Of a DNA stretch of 64,000 bases, positions 1-12,986 are shown in pieces. Below the pieces are notes generated by a model that was not told where the DNA came from, did not search any database, and saw only the letters and a program-made list of their open reading frames with translations. The translations under genes were made by a program, and so were the position numbers. This DNA is from Ursus arctos (taxonomy: Eukaryota; Chordata; Mammalia; Carnivora; Ursidae). The stretch covers positions 48,085,367 through 48,149,366 of the forward strand of contig NW_026622908.1 in NCBI RefSeq assembly GCF_023065955.2, in the 5' to 3' direction. The stretch's first letter is position 1; every line of letters begins with the position of its first letter.

Positions 1-942
1 CTCGCTCTGACGTCTGAGGCCAGGGGGTAAGTCTTTCTCCACCCCTGTCTGCAGTGTGGGGCACAGAGGAGACTGGAACGATGGGCTTTCCTCCTCTTCC
101 TGCCCCACTGCCCACAGCTCCCTGAGCCCACTCTGGCCAGATGACCCAACTGGTTGGGCCTGCCTGCCCCCTCCCAGCTGTGGGCAAGGCTGTAGGGGCA
201 GGGTCTGGGAGAGCAAGACCCTGCTGGGTCCAGAAGCCCTCCTGTGGGCTTTGTCACTCTGGGCCCCTCCTGCCCCCAGCCTCTCGGAGCTGACGTGTTG
301 GGGGCACGCCCTTCCCTTCTTTTCCTGGTACCCACCCTCCCAGGGTGGCACGCCCAGTCCCTGTACCCACATAGCAGGCCCAGGCAAGTCCGGAGAACTT
401 CCTTCAAGTGAAACATCCAAAACAGTCCCGTCACCCTCGCCCAGACACGCCCCTCCTCCGAGTCCTGGAGCCTCCTCCCGACCCCTGCCCACCCCCCCCC
501 CCCACTCCGTTCCTCAAAGTCCTTGAGCCACCTGGCCAGAGCGTGCCACACGGGGCGGGGCGCTGTGGAGGAAGGCAGAAACAGCCCCCAGGTCCAGCCT
601 CTGGCCCCCCTGCCCCGCAGGTGCCAGGGCTGCTGTCCGAGCACGTCGGGCCGCTTGCCCCCTTTGGCTGTGCGGTCCCCTCTCCCACTCTCTCCGTTCT
701 GCGGCTTGCACCTTAAAAACAAACCCCTCTGATAGTTTGGAGAATGTTTTCAGTGAGCAGAGGCGCCCGTGAGGACGAGTCCTGTCATCTTCAACCAGAA
801 GTCCCCAGCTTGGCCCCTCGATGCGGGTATTCCGCCCCATGTGGCCCCTTGTGTTCATCGATTCACAGGACGCCGGGCTTGTTTCCAAACAGAGCGGTGG
901 TGAAGATCCTTGTAACGCCCCTTGTATCTTCTGCTTTATTGT
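1..942. other. intergenic, no gene seen
   Basis: C- and T-rich unique-looking sequence with several short open frames on both strands. None has a recognisable domain, splice structure or family resemblance. A C homopolymer sits near 490-505. In the human locus the neighbour on this side of GATD1 is CEND1, but nothing resembling its coding sequence is present here. Confidence 0.6.
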
Positions 943-1740
943 GGTAAAATACACATAACGTGAGGTTTACCATCTTAGCCACCAAGTGCACAGCTCCGGC
1001 ACCAAGCACGTTCATGCTGTGCAGCCGTCCCCACCGTCCGTCTCCAGAACTTTCCAACTTCCCAAATGGAAACTGTCCCCGTGAGACACCGACCCCCGTC
1101 CCTCCCCCGGCCCCAGCGCCCACCGTCCACTCTTTGTCCCTGTGAATCTGGAGACCCTAGGGACCTCGTGTGGGTGAATCCTGCAGTATTTGTCCCTTTG
1201 TGTCTGGCCTGTTTCACTCAGCGTCACGTCCCCCAGGTCCATCCACGCTGTGGCCGGTGTCAGCGTGTCCCTCTGTGTTCAGGCCGAGTGACAGTCCGGT
1301 GTGTGGATGGACCACGTTTATCCGCTTGTCTGTCGACAGACACCTGGGCTGCTTCCACGTTTCTGCTGTTGTGGGTTACCGCTGCTGTGACCGTGGAGAC
1401 GCTCATCTCTCTCCAAGACCCTGCAGTCCCTCCTCTTGGGTATCCACGGGCAGCTGCGTCGCTGGGTCGCACGGTGCGCGCATCTTAAACCCTGCTGCTC
1501 CGCCTGGAGCCTGGGGGTTGGCCTCGAGGGCACTGCTCCCCAGCCGTGGCCACACGGGCCAGGGTGCTAGTCCAAGTGAGGCGAACTGGCCTCTTCTGCT
1601 TGTTTCTTTTCACGTGGATCTAATGTGCTTCTTTTCACAAAGTTCTTGGCCATTTGGGTCGTGCCTTTTGTGATTCTTCCTGTTGGTGTTAGTTGTCCGT
1701 CTTCCTGTTGGATGGAATGCCTTCTTCTCATTTATTTGGA
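943..1740 (-). mobile_element. old L1 LINE 3' region, antisense
   Basis: Read on the minus strand this follows the typical L1 3' end: wording corresponding to filling in a ladder of 'evenly placed' ORF2-tail/3'-UTR phrases, beginning (plus strand) with gtggtaaaatacacataacg and continuing through the segment about a swelling series of small substitutions. The same family tail recurs at 20180-20330 (minus) and, in the plus orientation, near 33040-33345. Many CpG-type substitutions and stops show it is dead. The right edge is approximate. Confidence 0.7.
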
Positions 1741-2405
1741 GGACTTCTCTACATCTCGCCCGCCAAGCCTGTGTCGCACTGCAAACCTCTTCACTCCGTG
1801 GCTGGCTTCCCTTTTGTTCTGTCTCCTGAGCACAGGAGTTCTGAAGTCTGAGTTTATGACCTGTAACTCCTGTCCCCCTTACCGTAAACGCTTTGGGATC
1901 TCGGCTAGAAGGGCGGACACTCTTCCTTATTTCAGGCTCCTATTCTTGGCGTTTGCTCATGTTTAGTAAACGTCACGTTTCAGTCTATCTGTGGACCTTC
2001 GGTTTTGTGCGTGAAGTCAGCTGGAGGCCCAGTGTTCCTTCTTTTCCATCAGCAGATCCGAGGGGGCTCAGGCTGTGGACAGTCCCTGCCAACCTGACGC
2101 TGCTTCCCTGGCCGCTCACTGCTCAGCACGGCCAGGCCTGTTCTGAGCCCGGGTCGGCTGGCACCAGCTGCCTGTCCGTGTAGCTTCGTGGTGTCACTTG
2201 GTGGTGATCTCCTGTTTCTTTATTTCTAATTTCCCACACACACTCAGTTTGCAGTCCTCTCCCTGGGAATGTGAGACTAAGTTAGCTGGTGTCCCTGGGG
2301 CGCCGTGTGCGGTTCTGATGCTCCGCTTCTGTCCCATCGTGTCCCTAAACTGGAGTAATGGAGGACCTTTACAAAATGAAGCAAACTCCTAGGGATGTCC
2401 AGGGC

Positions 2406-2609
2406 TGGTTTTTTGGGGTTTTGTTTTGTTTTGAGAGAGAGAGCGAGACAAAGATAGTGACAGAGAGCACACGAGGGACATGAGCCAGCACAAGCGGGGA
2501 GGAGAGGGGAGGGGCAGACTCCCCGACACGGGGCTCGATCCCAGGACCCCAGGGTCATGACCTGAGCCAAAGGCAGACGCTTCACCGACTGAGCCACCCA
2601 GGTGCCCCC
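2406..2609 (-). mobile_element. CAN-SINE (tRNA-Lys-derived), antisense
   Basis: A T-rich start and GA-rich stretch lead into the reversed SINE head ending gagccacccaggtgcccc, the hallmark of carnivore SINEC elements. It is moderately diverged. Confidence 0.85.
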
Positions 2610-2695
2610 AAGGCTGGCCTACAGAACTACTTTTAAGGTCTTAAAAAAATACCAGCTATAAGAAGTATTCGGTGTGTAAAAAGTACATACAACAG

Positions 2696-2815
2696 GGGCG
2701 CCTGGCTGGCTCAGCTGGTGGAGCATATGACTCATGATCGTGGGGCTGTAAGTTCAAGCCCCACGTCGGGGGTAGAGATTACTTACAAAAATAAAACCTT
2801 AAAAAAAAAAAGTAC
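2696..2815 (+). mobile_element. short CAN-SINE, sense
   Basis: It begins ggggcgcctggctggctcag and keeps a B-box-like region (gttcaagcc), then ends in ataaaacctt plus an A-tail. It lacks the CT-rich middle of longer SINECs, so it is a short subtype like the one at 14981. Confidence 0.85.
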
Positions 2816-2829
2816 GTACTGTGAATCTA

Positions 2830-5800
2830 AATCAAACTTTCAAGATCATCAGGAAAATAAGAAAACTCAGGTGGGAGCGTTATCTCCTGGGACAGAGGTG
2901 TCCACCGGCTGGGCACTGTCAGAGGGAGGCCCTGCCTCCCAGGGCACCACAGGGACTCCCCGGAGACCTGGGCTCTGAGCCCTGTACCGGCACCTCAGGT
3001 CTTCCCATCGCCAGGCCACGCCATGTCATGCCGCACGTGGGCTTTGGAGGACACGGGTGGGTAGGTTATAAGGATGCAGACGATGTGGGCGGAGGGGTCC
3101 ACCTTGTTTTTCTCTCTAGCACCCCTTCCCTCCCCCAAGAGTGTGCAAGTCCCTTTGGGGACTCCCATCCTGGAATGCATTCTTGGTGTGACCAGGGAGT
3201 AGAGCTGACCAGTGTCTCCGGACCCTGTCCTCCTCCCCAGAGATGGGCATGGGGCCACGTGGGGTGCCCTAGAACCTCTCTTCTTTCACTGGGGCAGAGT
3301 AATCAATACCCCACAGAAGGCACAGGTAGCAGGCGACTCGGCTCCGGAGCCGCACCCCAGCTGCTGCGGGTCAGTCCTCGGACTCCTGGGTCTTCAGCAC
3401 CCCCTGCCCCCCCCCGCCCCGGCCCAGCGGCTCCCTGACCTCATACCCGGTCCTCGGGCCAGACAGGCAGAAGCTCCTGTGTCCCCGTGGCTGCTCCTGG
3501 CGTGCCTGGACGTCTCTGTCTGGTGTCTCCGGCTGGCGAGGGCTGTCAGAGGGTTGGTGAGCACCCGCCGGCCTCAGCACAGGGGACACCTGTCCTGGCA
3601 GGAGAGCAGCTCACCCCTGTGGTGTTGCAGAGGGCGCCCAGGTGACATCGCTGGGACCCCCCCCCCCCCGGCATATGGGAAGAAAGGCTGAGGGTATCTC
3701 ACCAGTCGCCCCCACCCAGCACAGTGGTCCCTGGAGGTGTGTTTGAGGGGGACCCCGTTCAGACACTCCTCGGGATCCTCCCAGGTACCCATGGATCCCT
3801 GTCCTAATGTCCTGGGCAGGATGCAGCCTGCCGCCCTGTCACACCACTGCACTCCGGGCCACCAAACTGCCCGCCCACTTGGCTGACATCTTCAGGCCAC
3901 ACCCTGCCAGCCTGGAAGGCAGACGTGGAACCAGCTGCTCCCACCCTCTCCACACTACTGCCAAGTAGTGTGAAGGGACCGTGGTGAAGGGACCATGGGC
4001 TCCCAGCCACTCCCCTGGACTCGGCAGCCCCATGCCCTAGGGGCTGCCACCCTCTGCTGTCCGGTTCAGGGTCTGCATGACTCACAAGTGCTGGGGGTCT
4101 AAGTCTCCAGATCCCACCCAGCCCGGCCTCAGCCAAAGAGGAGCCCAAAGCCTGAGCCCTGCTGGGAAGAGGGATGCATCTGGGGTCCAGGACATGGGTC
4201 ACCTGGCTGGCGGCCTGGCTGGCAGGGCTGCCCATGACACACCCACCCTGAGAGAGCACCCAGTCCCAAGTCTCCCATCTGAGGTCCACGCAGTGGTCAG
4301 GCTGACCTAATTGAGGGGGGTCACTCAGGGCAGCCCTGTGAGTTTAGGGGGGATTCTCAGAAAGGGAATGATGCCTCTGGTGCCCAAGGGCTTTGAAGGA
4401 CAGTTAGGAGTTTGCCATACAAAGAGGCACTCCAGCATTTCAGAGGGAGGGGAGCAAGGGCAAATCTCCCAGGGAACGGCTCAGGCACACTCTGGAAAGG
4501 AAGGAAGCAAGGGAGCCTGGGGGTCCCGAGGCTTTGGCTAGCCCACCTGCTGGAAAGGCCCCCCAGGAACGGCCCCCCATTCATCCACCCTTGCTCCATC
4601 TGGAGCAACTTCCAGAGACGGGAATGAAAAACAAAACCTTCTGACCGGTGCATGACAGCATGTCACGGGACCCCCTGCACCTCGTGTTCCAGGGTCCCTG
4701 AACAAAAGCAAAACCCCAGGTTCAAGGGCATCAGTCTGAGGCAGCAGAGCTCTGTGCCTGGCCCCCAAGCCCCCTCTGCCAACCTTCCCTCTGCCCGGGC
4801 AGTCACTACGGGATGAGGTACCAGAACAACTTGCAGATGGTGCCCTAGAACTCCATGCCCCTGACCCCACACCTCAGCACCTCAGCTGGGACTCTGGCAA
4901 GAGCCTGGGGAGGGCCTGGGGATGGAGAGGGGGCTACTCCCACTACAAGGCCCTGGAGGGGAAGACCCTTGTCCCCCAGGCCTGGATCCTTCCCAGGAGA
5001 CAGTCATCCAGTCATGGGCCACTGGCTGCAGACCCGTCTGTCCTCTGAGACTCTCCTGTGCTCTGCCCCAGGAGGAAGAGCTAACTGCCACTTCATCCCC
5101 CTGCAGCAGCCCCGGTCACGCCCAAGGCAGGGCCTGAGTAGCGCCCCTCTCCTCACCTGTTGGGGGTGAAGGGCTCTACGGGGCAAGGGGCTGACCCACT
5201 GGAATGGGAACCCACTCGGGAAGTGGGGAGATGAGCCAGCATGACTGTGTGGGTGCAGAGGGCAACAGACCACAACCTCGCCTGGGGGCTACCCCCACTA
5301 AGGGCTAACCCCAGTCACCAGGGCAGGGCCTCCGGCGTCCTCTTGTCCAAGTCCTCACTGTCCACAGGGGCCCACACGGGGAGGCAGGCACGGCCAGACC
5401 CAGACTAACGCCTCCTATCACCACACCTGCCCCCGGGCACGCTGCCCACCCCAACTCCAAATGCCATGAGGGACCCGGACCCTTACAGGCTTGCCTGTGC
5501 TGGGAGCCACTGACACGCCCAAACACACTGCCCTGGACTGGGGTTGGGGTCATGCACACGTGCAGGACTGTGTGCACACGGGGAACCTGGGCTAGAGCGT
5601 CTGCTCCTGCTCGGGCAGGTGGGTCTTTCCGGCAGGCATCCTGCAAGGACCCACGCGTCTAGTGGAGTGCACGCTACCTGTGAGCACAGGGGCACACTTG
5701 CGCATACACGCACATACACACATCAGCCTTGCTGTGCGGTGCCACAGCCAGGCTACCTCGTCTGTCCTCTTAGTGACAGAGAAGACCGCTGTGGCTTAAT

Positions 5801-7200
5801 GAGGCTCTGTGATGCACAAGGAGGTAGGTGTCAGGGCTGCCCTGGGGTGGTGTGGGGGGACTGGGCCTGCAGGAGGATCCCAGGGCCCCTGCAGCAGCCT
5901 GGCAATTCCAGCCCCTGGGTCCCACAAATGTGCATGTGGGGGCCCACCCTACACCCAGAAACCTTTTACTGTGTCTAGGCCTAGCCTATGGTCTGACCTT
6001 AGGCCTGTGGGTCTCTATCCAAAGTCCCCCACCCATCCTCACGGCTTCTGTCCCCTGTCCTGAGGCCCTGCCAGGGCCAGGAGCCCCTAGCTCCTGCTTC
6101 ACTCATGATAGGAGGGCCCTGCAGACATTGAGGGTCGCTGGTAGTCAGGAGCTGTGGGAGTGTGGGGCCTCGCCAGGCAGAGGACAGAGCCAGTGGTTGT
6201 GGAGGCAGGGGTGCCCAGGAGAGGCACCTTGGCCTAACCTCGACCACTTTGGCATTTCTTATCCATGACAAAGGTTTCCCTAGTCAGAGCAGAGGCTGGC
6301 AGGACCTTGAGGGAACCCTACTGTCTGCCCTTCTACCCTGAAAGCAAGGGGTCCTGGAGAGTGGCCTGTGGGGGCCAAGGGGTAGGACCGTCCCTCCTTA
6401 CCACCGTCTTGCAGTCTTGCGCCCAAGGCCCTCTACTGGCCTCCTTTCTCTCTAGCCTAGGCCTTAGAGAGCACCTCACAACCTGCTGATGGCCCACATG
6501 TCTACTCACCTGACTCCTTCCCACACAACCAATGGAAACACTGCTCCAGAGGCAGCTCGGATTTCCTTACCAGACTCAGCGCCTGGAATCATCTCAGGAA
6601 GTGACACCCATATTCTTCCAGGGACTCCGCTGAGCCCCACTCACCCCGGATGCCATCACAACCATCCTGGTGAGGCTGAACCCATCCCTCCTGCCCCCCA
6701 TGGTGCGCACACCTGCAGACCCCTCCCTGGCCTGGACTCCCACCCCTGCCTGCACAAGGACCCACCGCTGCAGGTCCGCCCTCTCTGCCCAGGGGAGTGT
6801 CCTCCTTAAAGTGTTTGCCTCCGTAGACGTGCTCCCCCATTTCCCTCTGAGCTCGCACCCCTCCCACCTCCCCCACCTCCTCTCCCTGTGAGCCGGCCCA
6901 CCCCACCACTCCTCTCACTCACTAACAAACATGTTCCAAGCCCCCACCCCCAGGACATCAGCCCCACTGGCCAGGGCGCTTTGCCCCTTGGCATTCCACG
7001 CTGTGTCTCCAGTCCCTCAGTGATCAAGGCTTAAATGTCCAAATCCACGAAGCAGGGACCATCACCCACGAGAAGGGACTTTTGCCCGCTGGGAGGAGTC
7101 CCTTAATTACAGGGAGGGACCTCCATCCAAAGGGAGGTACCCACGTCCAGGGGCAGGGGTCCTCTGTCCTGGTTCACGCTCCTGTCCCAACGGACGAGGA
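2830..7200. other. intergenic, no gene recognised
   Basis: About 4.4 kb of G+C-rich, mostly unique sequence. Many open frames of 70-200 codons overlap on both strands, as expected from base composition, and none looks like a known protein or shows a splice pattern. Short C runs occur at 3403-3421 and 3660-3670. It lies upstream of the GATD1 CpG island and could hold distal regulatory sequence, but nothing specific is visible. Confidence 0.5.
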
Positions 7201-7229
7201 AAAGGGGAAGGCACCGTGTTCCTGACTGC

Positions 7230-8060
7230 GACCGGGGCCGGGCCAGGGGTCCGCCAGGGCTGCTGAGACGTCCGCCAGGGAAGCCGGCCCGCGCTCTCTC
7301 CCGCGGCCCTGCAGCCAAGCTCCGAAGCCCGCCTGCACGCCCTCTAGCCCTCAGGGCCTCCCCAGCTCGCGCTCACCCCGCTTCTGGCACCGCCCCAACT
7401 CCCGAAACCGCCCCCACCCCCGCCGCCCCGGCACCGCCCACCAAGCTGGCTGGGCCGGGGGCGGGCCGAGGACGCAGAAGCGCGGGGCGGACCGGAAACC
7501 CGAACAGCGCTAGGGGGGCGGGGCCGGGCAGGAGAACAGATGGCGCCTGCGCCCGGCGCCGCTCGCGGCCCCGCCTCCAGACGCCGCAGCACGTGACCGG
7601 TGCTTCCCGGCCGCGAGCGCGCGCGCGCACACACGCACACACGCACACACGCACACGCACGCTTCGCGCACGCGCAGGCCGCGCCGGGCCCGGCGGAGGC
7701 GATGGCGTCCGAGCGACTCCCGAGCCGGCCCGCCTGCCTCCTCGTGGCCAGCGGCGCCGCCGAGGGTGAGGCTCGCGAGGACGGGCTGGCGTCCAGCGGC
7801 GACCCCGAGCGGTTCCCCCTTGCGGCGCTTCGGGGAAGCAGGTGGAAGCCCCGCCTTGAAAAGGGGGCGCCGCCGGTGTCCCTGGCCCGGCCCGGGTCCC
7901 CAGGCCACGCCGGAGCGCGGGGGCCCTGGTCTGCTGCAGGGGGGACCCGGGGCCCGGTGCTTCTGTGGGAGGAGAGGGTCCCGGGATGGCGCCCGCAGGT
8001 GCCGCCTCGGGGGGAGAAGGTGCTGGAGTTTGGGGGCCTCCGTGCGTCACGTGCCGGGTT
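7230..8060 (+). promoter_or_regulatory. GATD1: GATD1 CpG-island promoter
   Basis: This is a dense CpG stretch around the GATD1 start codon with no TATA box. Visible elements are a GC box (ggggcgggg, about 7515-7523), an E-box of extended form (cacgtgac, 7590-7597), a 46-base strictly alternating purine-pyrimidine tract (7617-7662) and a full match to the NRF1 consensus (7665-7676), 26 bases before the ATG. The island continues into intron 1. The exact transcription start cannot be read from sequence. Confidence 0.8.
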
Positions 8061-11000
8061 TGCCGTGCTGGACGGGCAGGCTAGGGTGTGGCGAGGGGCG
8101 GTGGGGTTTCCGAGGAGCCGCGGAGCCTGGTCTGTGTGCCGGCACGCCTGGGGGTGAGGCACCGAGCTCGTGGGGCCCTGGGCCTGTGGCCAGCGGGGTG
8201 AGGGGTCGGAGAAGGGGCTGTTCTGGGGGTGGAGCTGTGGAGAGGCAGAGGATCTCTCAGTCCTGCCGTGCGAAGGTACCGGGAGAGGCTGATGTGGGGC
8301 TCCCGCAGGGCAGCGCGGGTGGTGGTGGGGTCAGCTGTTACTGGCGCAGACTCTCGTCTGACTGCACTGAGCACTTCCCAGGCTCTCGGCTGTGCTTTTT
8401 TGTCAGAGGGAATTGATGCGCCCAAGGTTGCAGGGTGGAGAACCAGGGTTGGGACCTGGGGTCTGGCCCTGGAGCCGGGTGGTCTTCTTGAACTCTTAAG
8501 TTCAAGAAGCCACCCAGGTGGGCAAGGGAGGGAGGATTGCAGGTCGAGGAGTCACTGTGTAAGGAGCCCCAGGGGCCCTAAGCGCTGTGCCCAGTGTGAG
8601 AATGGGAGGAGCCATCAGGAGTGGGGGTCAGTCCTGAAGAGGCAGGTTGGGGTTACCACCAAAGGTGGCTGGTTGGAGTGGGGTAAGGGTGAGGAGGGGT
8701 TGACTGGCATGGCTATGCCATGGGGAGGGGACTCAGTTCTGTAAAGGCCACTAGGGCACTGTAGGCAAGAGGGGGCCCTCCAGAGATCCTTGAGGGGTGA
8801 AGCCGTGTTCAAGGAACCGAGGGCAGTGTCACGCAAAGTCTGGGGAATGATTTGTGGATGCCGTCCTTGCTCAGTTCCTGCACTCAGTGTGAGTAATACC
8901 CGTTAACACGTATGGGTGAATAAAGATGACGATGAGGTTTAGAGGTTGGGTCCAGGATTGACATAAAGGTGGAAGGATGCACACCGAGCCCACTTAGAAG
9001 CAGGTGTCCCTGGTGGGGCCACAGCCCCCGGCAGCTAGGAACCTTTTGGACTGGAAATGGGCAGAAGAGGGCTGTGAGCCGCACTGGGGTTGGGGTCAGG
9101 GTCCAGGAGCCTGGTGGGCAGAGGCCAAGTGTCCTTAAGTGAGGATGAGGGTGAGGCCAGCCCATAGGGTGGGGTGGGGGGGTCAGGATGCACCCGTGCT
9201 CCTGCCGACACTTGCCGCAGCCCTACAGCTGAGGACACAGACCTTGCTTACTGTTTCCTCTCCCTGGCTGAAAGCGGGGGGTGGTGGGTTGGCTCAGCTG
9301 CTGGTGGTTCAGTCAGTGGATGGGGGGACGTTGCCCTTGGGTTTGCCTTCAGGAGAGGCTTTTAGTGGCCAGGCTGAGGAGAGAGCCCGTCCTGCGGGGA
9401 GGGGGGGAGACGGGACGGTGTGGGCTGGGGCTGCTGCAGCAGGACGGCGAGGTGGGCCTTGGATGAGGTGGTGGGCCAGGAGACGCCTGGGGTGTCTGGG
9501 CAGACTCCAGGCTGGAGCGGGGACTGTTGTCTCCTGCAGCCCTCTTCCTGCCCACAGAGCCTAGTAGTGGCCTTTTAGAGCTGTGTTCACCTTGCAGGCG
9601 TGTCTGCCCAGTCCTTCCTCCACTGTTTCACGCTGGCCAGCGCTGCCTTCAACCTGCAGGTGGCCACCCCTGGGGTGAGTCCAGCCAGACCCAGGGGTCT
9701 GCACCTTTCTGGGGGCGAGGCTCGGAAGAGTGCTGTCGCTTCCTGGGAGAAGCAGGGAGCCTGAACTTGGTGTAACCCCAAGGGGGCGGCAGGGCTGAGG
9801 GTTAGGACCCTGTTGGCATCATCAAGCTCTGGTCCCTGTTTCCTGGGCTCTGGCTCACTTGTGGCAAGGGAGACCTTTCATCATGGGTCAGCACCTGCAT
9901 ATAGGAGCAAGGGTGGCACAGACCTTCCACCGGGAGTTCTCTTCTCTTCTCTGACGTGGGACGTGGGGGTCATAGCAGTGGGTTATGTGTTTGTCACTTT
10001 GCACGCTTCTGTTGTCATCCCCAGGGGGACCATGGCTGCACTTTATAGGTGGGAGACTGAGGGCCGGCAGGGGGCAGCTGGGGGTGGGGTGTGGCAAGGC
10101 TGGGTGAGGGGGCTGGGCTGTCCCCAAGCTCTTGTCAGCATTTCAAGCCCCTGTGAGCCAACAGTGGGGTGTCTGCCACTGACCCGCAGCCTCTGGGTGC
10201 TCTTACAGGGGAAGACCATGGACTTCGTGGACGTGAATGACAGCAATGCTCGCTGGGTGCAGGATTTCCGCCTCAAGGCATATGCCAGCCCTGCCAAGCT
10301 GGAGTCCATTGATGGTAAGGGGCCCAGGGTGCTGGGACCTTGGGGCTTTGGGGTGTGGGGGTTCCAGGTGGGTTTGTGGCCTCCAGAGTACTTCCTTGCT
10401 TTTGCTCCTGACGTACTCAGGGCTTGCCATAGAGCGCCATGACTGTCCAGGGCAGCGTCCAGTCCCGAATCCTGGGCCCCGAGTTCTTTGTCTAGGGGAG
10501 AGAGGTGGCTGGCACAGGGAGACACAGAAAAGGCAGGGATGGCTTGTGGGTCTCGGGAGCCTTAGCCCATGTGGGGAGAAATGACAAATGATGGCATCTG
10601 GCTGGTCCTCCCGGGCGGCTGGTCCCAGCCAGCGACCTCACTCTGTGACTGACTGCCTGTGATCTCCCTGCAGGTGCCCGGTACCATGCCCTCCTGATTC
10701 CCAGCTGTCCCGGGGCCCTGGCCGACCTGGCCAGCAGTGGCTCCCTGGCCCGCATCCTCCAGCACTTCCGCTCAGAGAGCAGTAGGTGACCCGTGGGACT
10801 GGGGCGTGGATAGGGGCTTTGTAGGTTCATGAGAAATGGGGCTCTGCCAGCAGCCAGGAGCGGCCAGTGGAGATGTTTCAGGGGTCAGGCAGGACAGATG
10901 CGAAGAGCCTCTGATTTTGGCCATGGAGGGCACGAGGGTACTGGGCTGTCTGCACGTGCACACGGGTGCACACATTCGAGCCTGTCAGGTTGCTACCCCC

Positions 11001-12986
11001 GGGTGCCCTCTGCCTGCCCTCCATGGGGGCTGGTGGCTGCCCTCCCCCAATTCCCCCTGAGGTGGGTGGGCAACGTGCTGGCTTTGTTCCTCATGGGGTT
11101 CAGGGTTTGGGGCCAACAGGCTGGGAGAAAGGCTGTTCTGTGGAGATGTGGCGTGCTGCCTGGGTCTGATGTTGGGCTGTGCCGGGCACGTTGGCGGGAC
11201 AGGGACAGGATGCTCATTAGGGGCCAATAGACAGAAACCCAAGGGCTCCACACAGCGTCCTTTGTTAGTGGGAACAGGGCCTCCCGTTTCCAGCATGGTC
11301 TGGACAGAAAGTGATTGTTCCCGGCTGCCCCCACCGTGGGAACACACGCACACCCACCCAACTTCAGGGAGGACCCTGGGTGACTGTTGGGCAGGGCAGG
11401 GGCACTGGAGGGACAGTGGAGGGACAGGAGGAGTGACGGGAGGGTTTCCCAGGTGGGCCACACACCGTGCCGTGGTGGTACGGGCTGTGCTGGGACGTTT
11501 GCAGCACTGCAGGCCACACCAGGGTCCGTGGGTGTGGAGCGCTCCAGGGTTTGGTCACTGGGCTTGCCACACCCTCGTGGCTGCTTGTATCTGTTTTTTT
11601 GGCTACCAAAGCTTGAGGAAACGGCTGTGAACCAAGCCTAGTCTGGAGCAGAAGCTGACTCTGTGGGGAGGTTGCTCTGAGGCAGGAGGTGTCGGGAGAG
11701 GGGCAGAGGCCTAGCTGGATGTCCAAGGCCTCAGCCCCGCCCTTGCTTTCAGAGCCCATCTGCGCTGTTGGCCACGGCGTCGCTGCCCTGTGCTGTGCCA
11801 CCAATGAGGACCGATCCTGGGTTTTCCAAGGCTACAGCGTCACGGGGGTGAGTGTCGTGCAAGGGAGGGTCCCAGGCTGTAGACAGCCATCGGAGACCTG
11901 CATATATGCTTGAAAGCCCAGGGACTGTCCCCTCTGGCAGGGTCGATGGTCACTTGCCCCGACCAGGATCATAGAGAATGCCGGCACCAGGCTGACAGTT
12001 GTGCCGCTTGCTCTCCCCTCCTCTTCCCTGCTGACATCCAGGGTGGCTCCCAAGGCACAGCCCGTGGTTTTGGATGTGGGGAGGGAAGCACATGGAGGGC
12101 TCTTAATGGGGTAGGGGGCAACTTTGGGGTGCCGGGGAAGGAGCTGGGGCCAGGTTGAGACGTGACTTTTGAGGCTGTCATGTGCACGACACCCTTCGGG
12201 GCCAGGAAGTTTGGATGCAGGGCCTGGAGTTAGAGGGCCTGGCCGGACAGGGGCGGGAGGGAGGGTCTAAACTGTGAGGACTGAAGCCTGACCACTTGGG
12301 GCTGCATGGGGCCGGCCTGGTGGGTGGTGCAGGGGGGGAGTGGGGGGAAGAGAGCCACAGGGGCACCACCTCAGTGTGAGCCCCTGCAGCCCCCAGGGCA
12401 GCTGTGTAGCCACACCGCCCCCTTCCTGGGGCTCTGCCTTGCTCTTCTGCCCATCGCTCACTGGCCCTGATGCTGGGGGAGGAGTGACTGTGGAGGCCGT
12501 GGTGCCTGACCTGGGGCCGGGAACCCCCTTCCCCCACAGCCCTCCGTGTATGAGCTCGTCAGGGCGCCCGGCTTTGCCCGCCTGCCCGTCATCGTGGAGG
12601 ACTTCGTGAAGGACGCGGGCGCCATCTTCAGTGGTGAGCTGGGGGTGGGGGGATGCCGGCTGGCTGCCTGGAGCTCGGGGTGGGGGTGGTGCTGAGAGGG
12701 AAGGGGCTTATTCTCAGGACGTGCCTGGCCGGTGACCCTGCCTGAGGCTCGCGCTCTCCGGACATCCTGCAGCCAGTGAACCCGACGCCGTGCATGTGGT
12801 GCTGGACCGCCACCTCATCACAGGCCAGAATGCCAGCTCCACCGTCCCCGCCGTGCAGAACCTGGTCTTCCTCTGCGGCAGCCGGTGAGGAACCTCGGAC
12901 AGGGGGGTGGGGGGGCGCGATCCTGGCTCCTGACCAGCCCTTTGCCGGAACCTGAGCCTTGACCTGACCCATCCTGCAGGAAGTGA
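7702..12986 (+). CDS. GATD1: GATD1: class 1 glutamine amidotransferase-like domain protein 1 (PDDC1)
   Basis: Eight coding exons: 7702-7765, 9598-9674, 10209-10314, 10674-10781, 11753-11847, 12540-12633, 12773-12884 and 12980-12986. All introns are GT-AG, and the joins give 663 nt, i.e. 220 aa, the length I recall for human GATD1. The protein starts [18 protein letters not shown] and ends with CGSRK. The fold is the DJ-1/PfpI (class I glutamine amidotransferase-like) type. Cys122, in the context PICAVGHG, sits where DJ-1 has its nucleophile, so it is the candidate reactive residue (inference). The catalytic role of the family member is not established; an endosomal or secreted location is reported for the human protein. 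The last exon carries only the Lys codon and the stop. The gene converges on TALDO1. Confidence 0.96.

Noticed and set aside
7344..8162. 272-codon open frame on the minus strand opposite the GATD1 start
   Set aside because: CpG-island composition suppresses stop codons, the peptide is Pro/Arg/Ala-rich with no family resemblance, and the opposite strand holds the genuine gene.
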